From Streptomyces cirratus (GTDB lineage Bacteria; Actinomycetota; Actinomycetes; Streptomycetales; Streptomycetaceae), in the NCBI RefSeq assembly GCF_014650775.1, contig NZ_BMVP01000020.1:17495-81494 (forward strand): a stretch of 64,000 nt of DNA. The letters are read 5' to 3'. This document shows, one piece after another, positions 1 to 7,988 of this stretch. Made by a program: the position numbers and the translations under genes. The notes below the pieces were generated by a model. That model had not been told where the DNA came from and made no database searches. It saw only the letters and a list, made by a program, of their open reading frames with translations. The stretch's first letter is position 1. Every line of letters starts with the position of its first letter.

Positions 1-71
1 CATTGCGTCCGGGCCACCCGCAGACATCTACCAGCTCCAGCGTCGCCCGCGAACCGGTCCAACCGCAAATG

Positions 72-111
72 ACGAACGCCCGCTCCCCCGACGGGGCGAG
101 CGGGCGTTCGT
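72..111. terminator. Perfect 14-bp inverted repeat
   Basis: Arms ACGAACGCCCGCTC (72-85) and GAGCGGGCGTTCGT (98-111) pair perfectly around a 12-base loop. There is no T-tract, as is common for actinobacterial terminators. It probably ends a transcript that begins left of the window. Confidence 0.6.
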
Positions 112-163
112 GGTGCGCCTAGTGGTAGGTACCGCTGGCTGCTTCGCCGGAAAGCGAGAGGCA

Positions 164-943
164 ATGACCGCAGACCCGCCCCCGAAGTCGGGGTCGCAGC
201 CAGCATCGGAGCCGCGTGTTCCCTGGTGGCGCCGGCATTGGAAGGCTCTGGTGGCCGCCTTCTCGGCCGCTGTGCTCGCGGCCGTCGCTTCGCTCGTAGT
301 CGATGCGGTCAAGTCCGGTCTGGAACGTGCCATCAAGGGAAAGGAGCTTCCCTTCACGCTGGACGTGCAACGGGAATCGGCCGGGGACTGCCCGCTCTTT
401 CTGGTGCAGGGCGACAGAGCGAGGGTCCAGCCCCCACGTGCCGGTGAGAACCTCCAAGCCTGGGCACGCACATACGACGCCACCCCCATGGACCAGGAGG
501 CCGTCACCCTGACCGTGCAGGGCCGCTCGCCGGCGAGCGTCGTTTTGAAGGACGCCCGCCTGAGAATCACCGAACGGTCCTCGCCCGTGAAGGGAACGGT
601 CTTCGCACCCGGCGCGTTCGGCTGCGGAGGCACTCTGGAGGTCAGGACATTCCGCGCCGACCTCGACACGTCGCGCATCACCCCAGTCGAGAACACGCCG
701 AACTTCCCGTACAAGACCTCCGAGAACGATCCCGAGGTCTTCGCGTTCGTCAGCTCCACGAACCATTGTGTGTGTTCCTGGTACCTGGACATCGACTGGG
801 AAAGCGGAACCAACGCGGGCACCGTGACAGTCGACGACCACGGCCGCCCCTTCCGTCTCGTGCCCGCTGCCCCCTCGGCGACGATCTATCGGCTGGGGCA
901 AAACCGCCGCTGGACCACGGGCTCAGACGTGCCGTCGAACTGA
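164..943 (+). CDS. Membrane-anchored secreted hypothetical protein
   Basis: Unrecognised 259-residue protein. A short Pro/Arg-rich cytoplasmic head (residues 1-26, with RVPWWRRHWK) precedes one hydrophobic helix at about 27-49, then a roughly 200-residue domain that should lie outside the membrane. The outer part has cysteines that could pair (DCPLF, FGCGG, and NHCVCSW near the end). I start at ATG 164, preceded by GAGAGG-like bases, rather than at a GTG 54 bases upstream that would extend into the preceding hairpin. It stands alone between that hairpin and a decayed region. A surface or signalling role is conceivable but nothing shows an enzymatic motif. Confidence 0.7.
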   Translation: MTADPPPKSGSQPASEPRVPWWRRHWKALVAAFSAAVLAAVASLVVDAVKSGLERAIKGKELPFTLDVQRESAGDCPLFLVQGDRARVQPPRAGENLQAWARTYDATPMDQEAVTLTVQGRSPASVVLKDARLRITERSSPVKGTVFAPGAFGCGGTLEVRTFRADLDTSRITPVENTPNFPYKTSENDPEVFAFVSSTNHCVCSWYLDIDWESGTNAGTVTVDDHGRPFRLVPAAPSATIYRLGQNRRWTTGSDVPSN

Positions 944-1062
944 ACGCCCGAACCTTCCCGCAGCAGCAGCAGCAGCGGAACCATGCCTGAGCAGCGGAAA
1001 CTCAACGGTGGCGTCCGGAAGGATCGGCGGGCAGCACGATGATGTCGTGGAGGTCCCCCTGC

Positions 1063-1416
1063 TCAGCGTGCCGGGCACGTTGAGCAGGCCGGGGTGGCGG
1101 CCTCCAGCAACGTAGGCGCCAGTGCAGTCAGTTGGGGACGGAAGTCGTCGCGCATGATCAGGATCACGCTGAGCTCTGTGAACGTACCAGCGACCTGGGT
1201 GATGTCGTCGATCGCGCCCGAGAACTCCTCCAGCCGGCCGTCGGCCCCCTGCAGCAGCAGCTCCTCGAACTGATCGACGCCGCCCACCTTCCAGAAGCCC
1301 AGATGCCCCTCGCGCTGCGCCTGCACCGGAAAGCCGAACGACCGCGCCTCATGGCCGCGGCAGCCCTTCCGCGGAGCCCAGCGGCAGCACCTCACGCTTT
1401 CCGGCATACCAAGCAC
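1063..1416 (-). pseudogene. Decayed nSTAND1-type NTPase fragment
   Basis: The reading frame keeps the Walker-B stretch VDQFEELLLQG and, about 40 residues later, VILIMRDDFRPQLTALAPTL. Both are characteristic of nSTAND1 NTPase domains found in actinobacterial proteins that combine a trypsin-like peptidase, a STAND NTPase and WD40 or similar sensor repeats. Everything N-terminal (peptidase, P-loop) and C-terminal (helical and repeat parts) is missing, and the frame ends soon after. It lies just downstream of a Trypco1 gene on the same strand, the normal partner arrangement. An ATG overlapping the Trypco1 stop at about 1457 opens a 35-codon frame that may be the remains of the start of this gene. 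Confidence 0.65.
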
Positions 1417-1448
1417 CCGGACGAAGGCGACGTCCTCGTCCTCCGGCG

Positions 1449-1766
1449 CTAGTCATGGCCGTTGCGCCAGGACACGGTCACCTGTAGATGGCAGGTGGCC
1501 CTGCCCTTTGTGATCACCGCGCCGGCCTCGACCGCGAGGTCCACCCCGAACTCGATCGTGATCTCGTCGGGCCGCGCCTTGCGCAACTGGTCGAGGGCGG
1601 CCTGCGCTGCCTGGGTGACTGGCTCCAGAGCCTCCTGGAACGTGCCCGGAACCTCACGAATGAGATCCCCGGCCCGCCCGGCCTTCACCGGCCCCTCTAG
1701 GCCGGCCGCCCCCTCCACCAGCACGCAGTCCCCGCCCTCCAGCCGGATCTGGGTCAGAGGTGCCAC
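1449..1766 (-). CDS. Trypco1 (trypsin-co-occurring domain 1) protein
   Basis: 105 residues, similar throughout to the Trypco1 family of small proteins encoded beside trypsin-STAND conflict-system proteins. Visible marks are an early Ile/Leu strand (LTQIRLEGGDCVLVE), a central amphipathic helix (FQEALEPVTQAAQAALDQL) and the family tail PDEITIEFGVDLAVEAGAVI followed by a strand ending VSWR. The GTG at 1766 is chosen because GGAGGAGG precedes it; a longer frame upstream has no ribosome site. The family's role is not established; it is inferred to be an accessory or regulator of the adjacent protease/NTPase. Its partner here is only a fragment, so the gene is probably an orphan. Confidence 0.7.
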   Translation of the reverse strand: MAPLTQIRLEGGDCVLVEGAAGLEGPVKAGRAGDLIREVPGTFQEALEPVTQAAQAALDQLRKARPDEITIEFGVDLAVEAGAVITKGRATCHLQVTVSWRNGHD

Positions 1767-2611
1767 GGTGCCTCCTCCGTTGCTCGCGCGCTCACCAGGG
1801 ATCGCAGCCAGCATCCGACACGCCCGTCCATGGCGCGCCGCAGAGTGGGCCGTACGAAGGAAGTGTCACAACCACCCGAACCCGCACTCCCGGCCGCGCC
1901 GCGCCCAGGGTCACCATCGGGAGCTCCGTTGCCGGTGGCCGCACAGGGAGCGAGGAGACTGGCCGGTCCGGCTCGGGCCTGGGCTGAGACACGTCCGGGG
2001 ACCGGGGCGACGCTGTCGCCCGATTGGAAAGGCCCGGGTGGAGCCGAGCCTCACGGGCGCTCCTGCGGCGTGCCGCGCAGAGCGCACCCGGCGGGGTACG
2101 GCAGGGCTCGGTGCGATGCGGTGGGGGCGATTCGCAGCGTGAGGGCGAACAGCTCGGCTCGGAGCTCTGGCGGACCCTCCGTCGGCTGGCGGCCGTGGCG
2201 TGGCGCCTGCGGTGCGGGGCCAGGCCGGCTGGAGGGCGATCAGTCCGGCGGGGAAGCCCGTGGCCGTCTCCGGGCCCGCCGGGTCGGGAGTCATGCCGCC
2301 TTCGCCCACCCGCGGGCCCGTGCCTGTCGGCGCAGCTCTGGCCGGCCCGTCCGCGGACAGCCGGGAACGGCCCGGTTCGGGTGCGCGTGCAGCTGGCAAG
2401 GCAGGTTGAGCAGGCGGCGTCGGAGTGCCGCCGTACCGCGGCCGGCGGGCTCCGGCCGTGCCATAGCCGCACGGCAGGGCCTGCCGCGCTCGGGGGGCTG
2501 GCCCCGCGGGCCCTCGCGCCCCTCCGTCACCCTGTGTCGCCTGGCCGGCGAAGCACCCGCTGCCCCCACCGGGTTCGTGCCGCGTTCAGCCGGGCAGCAG
2601 GCTGGTGCCGA
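1767..2611. other. No recognisable gene (845 bp)
   Basis: Several frames are open here on both strands, but their translations are Arg/Pro/Ala-rich, lack hydrophobic cores and overlap each other, as expected of random GC-rich DNA. I see no conserved motif, RNA gene or clear repeat. Confidence 0.5.
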
Positions 2612-3256
2612 TCAGGCACCAGCGTGTTCGACGGTGGAGAGCACCCTCACCAGGGCGGGCGTCGCGGGGGCCGATCCGAAGCCGAAACGGACGGGCGGGA
2701 CGACGGGTGCGAGCGGACCGAGGTCGGTGCCGTCGAAGGACGCGTCGGCGGCGATGATCGGCCACAGGCCGCCGGCCGAGTACCACTGGCGGTACCCGGG
2801 GCGCGAGCTGCCCCGGGTCCGTGCGCCGGTTATCAGGCGTGCGGGCACGTCGGCCACGGCCGCCCACAGCGGCCGTCGGGCGAGAGGGCGGGGGACGGCC
2901 CGCAGCGCCATGCCGAGGGCTCCCGGACGTCCGACGCGGAAGCGGAGCTCCAGGGGCCCCGCCGCGACGTCCCACACGCTCTCGCGCCGGTGCACACGTA
3001 CGGGAGCCGTCCGGACCTCGTCGAAGTGGTAGACGCCGGCGACGTACTGCGTGGTGCGGGCGGTGGGCGCCAGCAGCAGGCGCCGGCCGTCGGCGCGCTC
3101 CAGCATCACGTCGCTGAACGGCCCGAAAGGCGAACGGGGCCAGTGACCCACGACCACGCGCGTCCCGGATCCCGTCCCGACGGCCGCGATCCAGCCGTCG
3201 AATGTCAGCCGTTCCCGTCCCACTCCCCAGGGGTACCCCGTGACGCGGCCGCGCAT
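2612..3256 (-). CDS. Conserved actinobacterial protein, function unknown
   Basis: 214 residues matching a family I know only as conserved actinobacterial hypothetical proteins. Marks are the opening RVTGYPWGVGRERLTFDGWI, the strand-rich RSPFGPFSDVMLERADGRRL, LLAPTARTTQYVAGVYHFDEV, and the closing PPVRFGFGS. No signal peptide or membrane span. The alternating hydrophobic strands suggest a beta-rich, possibly lipocalin- or barrel-like fold; that is inference. ATG 3256 has only a weak upstream purine stretch; the GTG at residue 5 is an alternative start. It is monocistronic, with no neighbour that suggests a job. Confidence 0.75.
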   Translation of the reverse strand: MRGRVTGYPWGVGRERLTFDGWIAAVGTGSGTRVVVGHWPRSPFGPFSDVMLERADGRRLLLAPTARTTQYVAGVYHFDEVRTAPVRVHRRESVWDVAAGPLELRFRVGRPGALGMALRAVPRPLARRPLWAAVADVPARLITGARTRGSSRPGYRQWYSAGGLWPIIAADASFDGTDLGPLAPVVPPVRFGFGSAPATPALVRVLSTVEHAGA

Positions 3257-3300
3257 ACCGCGCGCCTGTCACGGTGCGGTCTGCATGCCGGACGACGGTG

Positions 3301-3600
3301 CCAGGCCGGTCGAAGACGCCGGTCTTCCACTGGCGTAAAGCGGGCCCGCTCACCGAGGCCGGCAAGCTGCTGGTGTGCATGACGATCTACGCATCCGCCA
3401 TGGCCCAGGAGGCGGCGATCGCCGGTCTGCGAGGGGCGCTGTACTGGCGCAGCGCACACGTCCTGGAGACCGGAGCCGAGCTCGACCGGTTCCGCTCGCT
3501 CATGGCCCGGGCTCCCGGCGATTTCCAACTACAGGGCTCGGGTGCCTTCTTCGGCGGGTCCGGCACCGTTCGCGGCATCCTCCAACGAGGTGGTGCGCGC
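3301..3600 (+). pseudogene. Unassigned open frame, possible gene remnant
   Basis: This frame has more normal amino-acid use than the surrounding shadows (AGKLLVCMTIYASAMAQEAA, then GLRGALYWRSAHVLETGAEL). I do not recognise the family. No convincing ribosome site precedes ATG 3379, and the frame runs on into the terminator of the next gene, so its tail cannot be real. It may be a leftover of a longer gene. Confidence 0.25.
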
Positions 3601-3607
3601 CGTGGTG

Positions 3608-3660
3608 AAAAAAAGGGGCCCGGCCCGCCCTCCCGAGTGGTCCCGGGAGGGCCGGGCCCG
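3608..3660 (-). terminator. Rho-independent terminator
   Basis: Read on the minus strand: a long GC stem (GGGCCCGGCCCTCCCGGGA pairing with a near-perfect copy) followed by a run of seven T residues. It lies 29 bases after the stop of the 3689-4090 gene and is the best canonical terminator in the window. Confidence 0.9.
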
Positions 3661-3688
3661 TGTCATGCGCGGCCGATCGCCGCCGTTC

Positions 3689-4090
3689 TCACCAAGGGCT
3701 CCGCACGCTGACGCCGAGGGCCCGGACGTAGTCCTGGGCCTGCGGGTCGAGCCTCAGCAGCAGGTCCTCGCCGACGACTCCTTCGCGCCGCCAGATGGTC
3801 CAGAGGGTCTCCAGACTCGCTTCGGCGACCTCCGGCTCCGCGTCGGCCGAGCTCTGCACGAGGGCTTCGACGACCGGCCTGCCCCGCAGTCCCGCGACCG
3901 CTCGTGCGATCCGGGCCCGCTGCTCGGCGGGGACGGCCCGGTCGGCGAGCGAGCGCAGCACGTCCGCCGTGTCGCGGGCGTCCTGGCGGGGCAGCACCCA
4001 CACCGGGTACACGAGCTGCGCGCCGAGCACGATCAGGTACTGCAGTGGCCCGAGCAGGGCCACGGGCAGCATCAGGACCAGGGGCAGCAC
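3689..4090 (-). CDS. Hypothetical membrane-anchored protein with helical tail
   Basis: 133 residues from a GTG start. The N-terminus is a strongly hydrophobic stretch (LVLMLPVALLGPLQYLIVL, then GAQLVYPVWVL), followed by an Ala/Arg/Glu-rich helical region (ADVLRSLADRAVPAEQRARI, SLETLWTIWRREG) suggestive of HEAT-like helices. The frame stays open upstream across a strong inverted repeat (4124-4155), so an alternative start cannot be excluded, but no ATG or GTG occurs there. Followed by the terminator at 3608-3660. No family recognised. Confidence 0.55.
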   Translation of the reverse strand: MLPLVLMLPVALLGPLQYLIVLGAQLVYPVWVLPRQDARDTADVLRSLADRAVPAEQRARIARAVAGLRGRPVVEALVQSSADAEPEVAEASLETLWTIWRREGVVGEDLLLRLDPQAQDYVRALGVSVRSPW

Positions 4091-4338
4091 GATCAGCCAG
4101 CCGCCCCGGATCCGCGAGGGACCGCCGGCCGGCGGCTCGAACCGCCGGCCGGCGCTCCGAGGTGGTTTTGTGGTCCTGGAGGACGACGTTCTTGCAGGGA
4201 TGCCACGTCCACCTCCATAGGGGCGCCGCCGGTCGCGTCCTGGCCCGGAGTCGCCTCACCGGCCGGACGGCACCGGCGCCGCTTGCCGCGTCTACCAGCA
4301 TCGGGCCGTTGTCAGTGCCTGCTGGCAGGATCGTCGGC

Positions 4339-4767
4339 ATGACACCGTTGCTTCTCACCGACGTCGAACGAGCCGTTCGCAGCAGTTGGAGTGCCGAAAC
4401 GTGCACGCCTGAGTTCCGATCGCGCTGGACCAAGGACAACCCGGCCCGGGACCAGTGCGGAGTTACCGCCATGGTGCTCAATGACCTGCTGGGCGGCGAG
4501 TTGATCCGGGGAGAGGTCCACGTCAACGGAGAGCGTGTGGACTACCACTGGTGGAATCGCCTGGGCATGGGCATAGAGATCGACCTCACCCGCGAGCAGT
4601 TCGGGCCAGAGGAGGTCGTCACCGGAGGCGTCGTGATCCCCCGCCCGCCCGTCACTGAATGGCGCAGGCTCCGTCAGGAGTACGAGCTTCTCCGCGACCG
4701 CGTCTTGGAGAAGCTCGATCGGCAACAGGCGACGGCCTCTGCGGCCGTGTCCCGTCAGCCGGCTTGA
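4339..4767 (+). CDS. YunG family protein
   Basis: 142 residues matching the YunG family (Bacillus subtilis YunG and relatives), whose biochemical role is unknown. Visible family marks are an early SSWSAETC, the central RDQCGVTAMVLNDLLGGEL, DYHWWNRLGMGIEIDLT and the closing helix. The pattern of a buried Cys, His and Asp recalls papain-like folds, but catalysis is not shown. ATG 4339 has AGGA about 9 bases upstream. It has no operon partner; the next sequence downstream is a transporter fragment. Confidence 0.8.
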   Translation: MTPLLLTDVERAVRSSWSAETCTPEFRSRWTKDNPARDQCGVTAMVLNDLLGGELIRGEVHVNGERVDYHWWNRLGMGIEIDLTREQFGPEEVVTGGVVIPRPPVTEWRRLRQEYELLRDRVLEKLDRQQATASAAVSRQPA

Positions 4768-4975
4768 ACGTGTTCGGCTCGTGCGCGGATGGCAGGTGAA
4801 CCGCGTGGGCTGTGGGGGTTTTACCGGGTGGGCCGGAGAGCTGGTCGTTGTGCGGGGGCGCGCCCGGGCCGCTTGGTGCAAGGTCGGCGATCGTTGGGAG
4901 CGTCGTCGTGGGGCGGCTGTTTTCGCGGGCGTCCAGTTCCGCGAGGCAAGCCGCCCGCTTCACCGACACCACCAG

Positions 4976-5144
4976 CGCGCTGCGCAGCTCACCGGGGCGG
5001 TCGTGCTGGTGTTCCAGGACGGCGCCCTCGCCGGCCTCATGGGCATCGGCGCCGGGGCCGGGGCGGTCGGCGCGTGCGTGCTCCTGCTCGCCCTGTGCGT
5101 GGCCTTCGCCCTGTCGATGGACTACGAGATGTTCCTCCCATGCG
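4976..5144 (+). pseudogene. MMPL/RND transporter fragment
   Basis: A short stretch encodes VLVFQDGALAGLMGIGAGAG, followed by VLLLALCVAFALSMDYEMFL. This matches the hinge and membrane segment of MMPL-family transporters, where the usual text is like WIFQDG...LPVLLFCIAFGLSMDYEVFL, including the functional SMDYE motif. Flanking sequence does not continue the family in any frame. It is about 55 of more than 700 expected residues, so it is a relic. Confidence 0.7.
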
Positions 5145-5300
5145 TGCCCCCTCAGGTTCCGGCGGCCCGGATCCCGGCCGTGGGCTTCCGCCACCTGGGT
5201 GTGCGAAGGGCCCGCAGGGTGTTCCGGTGTGCCCGGTGCGGTGGGTCCCTGTTCCTGGGTGCTTGTGGCCCGATGCACCGTCAGCGACCGTGAGCGAGCA

Positions 5301-5362
5301 TTCGTAGAGGCCTCGGGCACTTCGGCCCGGGAGCGGATCAGGCCCGAGGGCGGCTCTACGAA
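5301..5362. terminator. Interrupted inverted repeat at end of the 5356-5778 gene
   Basis: TTCGTAGAG plus CCTCGGGC (5301-5318) pairs with GCCCGAGG plus CTCTACGAA (5342-5362). The right arm overlaps the last codons of the minus-strand gene, so it probably ends that transcript. Confidence 0.6.
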
Positions 5363-5778
5363 CGGACGCGGCTGATCTGTGCGAGGACTTCCTGAAGTCG
5401 GCGGACGGCATCCTCCGCCTGTGTGTACTCCTCAGGGCTCGGCAGGACAGTGCCGAAGGTGCCACCACGGTCGGCAGGCAGGGCACGCCAGCGCAGGACC
5501 GGCTCGAGCGCGTTCAGAGCCCCGGAGAGGAACCAGGCCAGGCGGCCGTGCGTACGCGCGAGGGAAATGGCCAGGGCGGCGAGCGTCTCCCGCAGGTGTT
5601 CGAGCCGTGCGATCTGCGGCAACGCCTCCTGGACGTCCGGCGGCCCGACGGCGTCACGCAGGCCGGCCTCGGCCTCAAGAGCGAGTGCGCGCTCGGCCGG
5701 CGTCACCTGCCACACCCGGTCTTGGATCTGCTGCTCGGCTTCCTCCGCCAGCACGTCGACAATCCTCCGCATGTCCAT
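5356..5778 (-). CDS. Hypothetical alpha-helical protein
   Basis: About 140 residues with an almost wholly helical pattern: RRIVDVLAEEAEQQIQDRVW, ERALALEAEAGLRDAV, LEHLRETLAALAISLARTHG, WFLSGALNALEPVLRWRAL, and EDAVRRLQEVLAQI. No signal peptide or membrane span; I do not recognise the family. Three in-frame starts lie close together (GTG 5787, ATG 5778, ATG 5772); ATG 5778 is chosen because a weak AGAG lies about 10 bases upstream. Its 3' end overlaps an inverted repeat that likely terminates it. Confidence 0.6.
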   Translation of the reverse strand: MDMRRIVDVLAEEAEQQIQDRVWQVTPAERALALEAEAGLRDAVGPPDVQEALPQIARLEHLRETLAALAISLARTHGRLAWFLSGALNALEPVLRWRALPADRGGTFGTVLPSPEEYTQAEDAVRRLQEVLAQISRVRS

Positions 5779-5945
5779 GCAGATCACTCTAATGAACGCG
5801 ACCCACCGTCCACCACGACCCTCATTCGACTCCCGACCGGACCGCGCCCGACCCGACGTGACCTGAGCAGGCCTATGGGACGTCGCCGCGCCACACGAAC
5901 CGGCCGCTGAGGGTATTACCGGCCGTTCGCGGCTTTACGGGCTGC

Positions 5946-5985
5946 GGGGGTGCCTGCGGGGGTGCCTGCGGTGACGCCCCCGCAG
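5946..5985. repeat. 12-bp tandem repeat inside a hairpin
   Basis: GGGGGTGCCTGC occurs twice in tandem (5946-5957, 5958-5969). CTGCGGGGG (from 5942 and again from 5954) can pair with CCCCCGCAG at 5977-5985. The surrounding 5788-6025 stretch holds no gene I can support. Confidence 0.5.
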
Positions 5986-6025
5986 CCGTACCGGCACGCC
6001 CGGTGGACTGCCCCGGTACGAACGA

Positions 6026-6062
6026 GTGGGGGCCTCGGCCGGCTTCCGGTCGAGGCCCCCAC
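6026..6062 (-). terminator. Terminator hairpin of csbD-like gene
   Basis: GTGGGGGCCTCG (6026-6037) and CGAGGCCCCCAC (6051-6062) form a perfect 12-bp stem 15 bases beyond the csbD-like stop codon. Confidence 0.75.
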
Positions 6063-6077
6063 AGGTGACGGATCAGG

Positions 6078-6257
6078 TCAGTGCTTGAAGACGTCCTTCA
6101 CCTTTTCCTTGGCCTGGCGGGCATCGCCCTTCGCCTGGTCGGCGCGGCCTTCGGCGGTGAGGCGCTCGTTGCCGACGACGCGGCCTACGGCCTCCTTGAC
6201 CTTGCCCTTGGCCTGCTCACCCTTGGCCTGGCTCTTCTCGTCAGCCGACACAACCAT
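6078..6257 (-). CDS. CsbD family stress protein
   Basis: A 59-residue, highly charged, Ala/Lys/Glu-rich protein with the CsbD signature: KSQAKGEQAKGKVKEAVGRV, then the variable middle GNERLTAEGRADQAKG and tail ARQAKEKVKDVFK. CsbD proteins are small soluble proteins induced by general stress and, in Gram-positives, controlled by SigB-type sigma factors; their biochemical role is unknown. ATG 6257 is preceded by GGGGAG. The opposite strand and a very long frame that includes this one are shadows. It faces away from a small hydrophobic-protein gene and a PRC-barrel gene, a common actinobacterial stress neighbourhood. Confidence 0.9.
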   Translation of the reverse strand: MVVSADEKSQAKGEQAKGKVKEAVGRVVGNERLTAEGRADQAKGDARQAKEKVKDVFKH

Positions 6258-6462
6258 CACTCCCCATATATAGGAAATCGCTTTGCTCACGGACTCATAT
6301 GGCCCGTCTGCGGGCTGTGAAACGTCGTCACGAAAGAATCTTGTCCGAAAGGCCGGCGCATGGTGGGCACGTACGGCTGCCCGTCCACGCCGATAAGAAC
6401 CCGTAAAACTGTGCGCATGAGCCGACCGGTTTCGGACAGAAGACGCCCCGGAGGTAATAACT

Positions 6463-6624
6463 ATGGTTCCCCTGCTTCTCGTTCTTCTGCTCGCCCTGAT
6501 CCTCTTCGGTGCCGGATTCGCGGTGAAGATCCTCTGGTGGGTCGCCATCGCCGTCCTCGTCCTGTGGCTGATCGGGTTCGTCGCCCGCCCGAAGGGGAGC
6601 AGCGGCCGCTGGTACCGCTGGTAG
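6463..6624 (+). CDS. Small hydrophobic membrane protein (53 residues)
   Basis: Encodes a 53-residue protein that is nearly all membrane: one segment about residues 2-18 (VPLLLVLLLALILFGAGFAV) and another about 23-40 (ILWWVAIAVLVLWLIGFV), ending in a basic aromatic tail RWYRW. Streptomyces genomes carry many such 50-60 residue 'hydrophobic proteins', usually near stress genes; function unknown. GGAGG at 6450-6454 lies 8 bases before ATG 6463, a strong ribosome site. It sits between csbD-like (divergent) and the PRC-barrel gene (same direction, 320 bases downstream). Confidence 0.85.
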   Translation: MVPLLLVLLLALILFGAGFAVKILWWVAIAVLVLWLIGFVARPKGSSGRWYRW

Positions 6625-6944
6625 ACGGGCCGTCTTCGCCGGCGACTGTCGGCGCGCGCCTTCTTGGTGGCCCCGCAGTCCCGTCCACGCCTCCTTCCCG
6701 GTAGATCCCGGTTTTGCGGGTAAGGGAGGCCGACGGGGCGGTTTCCGTGACGCAGTCGGGAACAGGTTGCCTCCCCAGGATCGGCAACCGCCCCGCCTGT
6801 CGTCGCATCCGAGAAAGCCGATCCTGATTTGTGTGGCATGAATTTTGCGGGGCAACCGGGTTCTTGACGCTGCTGCACCCTCTTGGGCTGTTCACGGCCA
6901 CTCGGGAAACGGCAGATGCCGAAATCGATGAAGGGACGGGTCAT

Positions 6945-7298
6945 ATGACGCAGAACGTGTGGGGCTATCGCGAGACTGCCGGCCACCTGGCAGGCAGCGA
7001 CCTGACGGGCTACAAGGTCGAGGCCACCGACGGTTCCATCGGCAAGGTCGACAAGCACTCCGAGGACGTCGGCTCCGCGTACATCGTCGTCGACACCGGC
7101 CCGTGGATCTTCGGCAAGGAAGTCCTCCTCCCCGCGGGCACCATCAGCCGTGTCGATGCGGACGACCGGACGATCCACGTGGACCGGACCAAGGAGCAGA
7201 TCAAGAACGCTCCTGAGTTCGACAAGGAAAAGCACCTCGGCAACGAGGACTACCACCGGCAGGTCGGCGGCTACTACGACGGTCCGCACCGCCTCTGA
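6945..7298 (+). CDS. PRC-barrel domain protein
   Basis: 117 residues containing one PRC-barrel: LTGYKVEATDGSIGKVDKHS, YIVVDTGPWIFGKEVLLPAG, ISRVDADDRTIHVDRTKEQI. This small beta-barrel occurs in photosynthetic reaction-centre H subunits and RimM; stand-alone forms in actinobacteria are usually stress-linked and their partner is unknown. The tail (GNEDYHRQVGGYYD) is disordered. ATG 6945 has AAGGGACGG upstream; an upstream extension lacks a ribosome site. A 17-bp terminator stem follows. The 320 bases before it hold no gene. Confidence 0.9.
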   Translation: MTQNVWGYRETAGHLAGSDLTGYKVEATDGSIGKVDKHSEDVGSAYIVVDTGPWIFGKEVLLPAGTISRVDADDRTIHVDRTKEQIKNAPEFDKEKHLGNEDYHRQVGGYYDGPHRL

Positions 7299-7318
7299 CC
7301 GGCAGCCCAGAAGCTCAC

Positions 7319-7356
7319 GGGCCGGGCCGGCAACCACACGGTTGCCGGCCCGGCCC
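7319..7356. terminator. Bidirectional terminator, 17-bp perfect stem
   Basis: GGGCCGGGCCGGCAACC (7319-7335), loop ACAC, GGTTGCCGGCCCGGCCC (7340-7356). It lies between two converging genes (PRC-barrel and MepB) and can serve both. Confidence 0.9.
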
Positions 7357-7376
7357 GCCCTCGTGGTCGTAGGTGA

Positions 7377-7988
7377 TCAGTGATCGTGTGATGAGCCGGC
7401 CGGTCTTGCGGTTGTGCCGGAGCCGCCCTGCGGGTGGTAGAGCTCTTGGGCACGGGCCACGTCGACAGGCATGTCCTGGTGCAGGTGCAGGAAGAAGTCC
7501 AGCTGCCACGCTTGCGCACTGCCGGCCTGGCGGTTGGCAGTGGTCACCCAGGGCGGGTAGACGCGGAAGGCTCGTTTCCCACCAGAACCGTTCGCTGATA
7601 CGACACCGTGCCGGCGAAGCGCGTCCATGGGAAAGACGAACTGGCCGAAGTGGTGACGGTCGCGGGTGCTGATGACAAAGAGGTCGACGGGGTCCGCGGC
7701 GTCGAAGGGCTGGATGGGCCCGGCCGGGGACCTCTTCCAGACGGTGACGAACTGGCCGACCTTGGTGGGGGTCGTCTTGGCTGCACGGAACCGGATGGAG
7801 AGGCCGTCGAGGGTGAACTCGTGGGCGGCGTAAGCGGCACCTTCGGCTTCGGGCACGGGCTGCGAGCAGGTGAACCCGCAGGGGCCGTAGACGAGTGCCT
7901 TCGCCGCAACGAGATCTCCATGGGCCGCGGCGGTGTTCAACCACGGTCTGGCATGGAGATCGGATGAGTATTCGCGGCTCGTCGTCAT
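7377..7988 (-). CDS. MepB family protein
   Basis: 203 residues of the MepB family, named after the third gene of the staphylococcal mepRAB efflux locus; MepB binds nucleic acid in published structural work but its role is unsettled. Marks include GDLVAAKALVYGPCGFTCSQ, then SIRFRAAKTTPTKVGQFVTV, WKRSPAGPIQPFDAADPVDL and FGQFVFPMDALRRHGVVSAN with the later GKRAFRVYPPW. ATG 7988 has AGGGTGGG upstream. The C-terminus (from about residue 180) is low-complexity. There is no efflux pump next to it; it stands alone. Confidence 0.85.
   Translation of the reverse strand: MTTSREYSSDLHARPWLNTAAAHGDLVAAKALVYGPCGFTCSQPVPEAEGAAYAAHEFTLDGLSIRFRAAKTTPTKVGQFVTVWKRSPAGPIQPFDAADPVDLFVISTRDRHHFGQFVFPMDALRRHGVVSANGSGGKRAFRVYPPWVTTANRQAGSAQAWQLDFFLHLHQDMPVDVARAQELYHPQGGSGTTARPAGSSHDH

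Noticed and set aside
961..975. (CAG)5 run just after the first gene
   Set aside because: Too short to treat as a repeat element; ordinary in GC-rich DNA.
4123..4155. Strong CCGCCGGCCGGCGG inverted repeat as a terminator
   Set aside because: It lies upstream of the minus-strand gene at 3689-4090 and has no gene ending before it; may be a simple GC palindrome.
6078..7337. A 419-codon minus-strand open frame
   Set aside because: It covers the csbD-like gene's frame only at its end; the rest is antisense to the hydrophobic-protein and PRC-barrel genes and is low-complexity.
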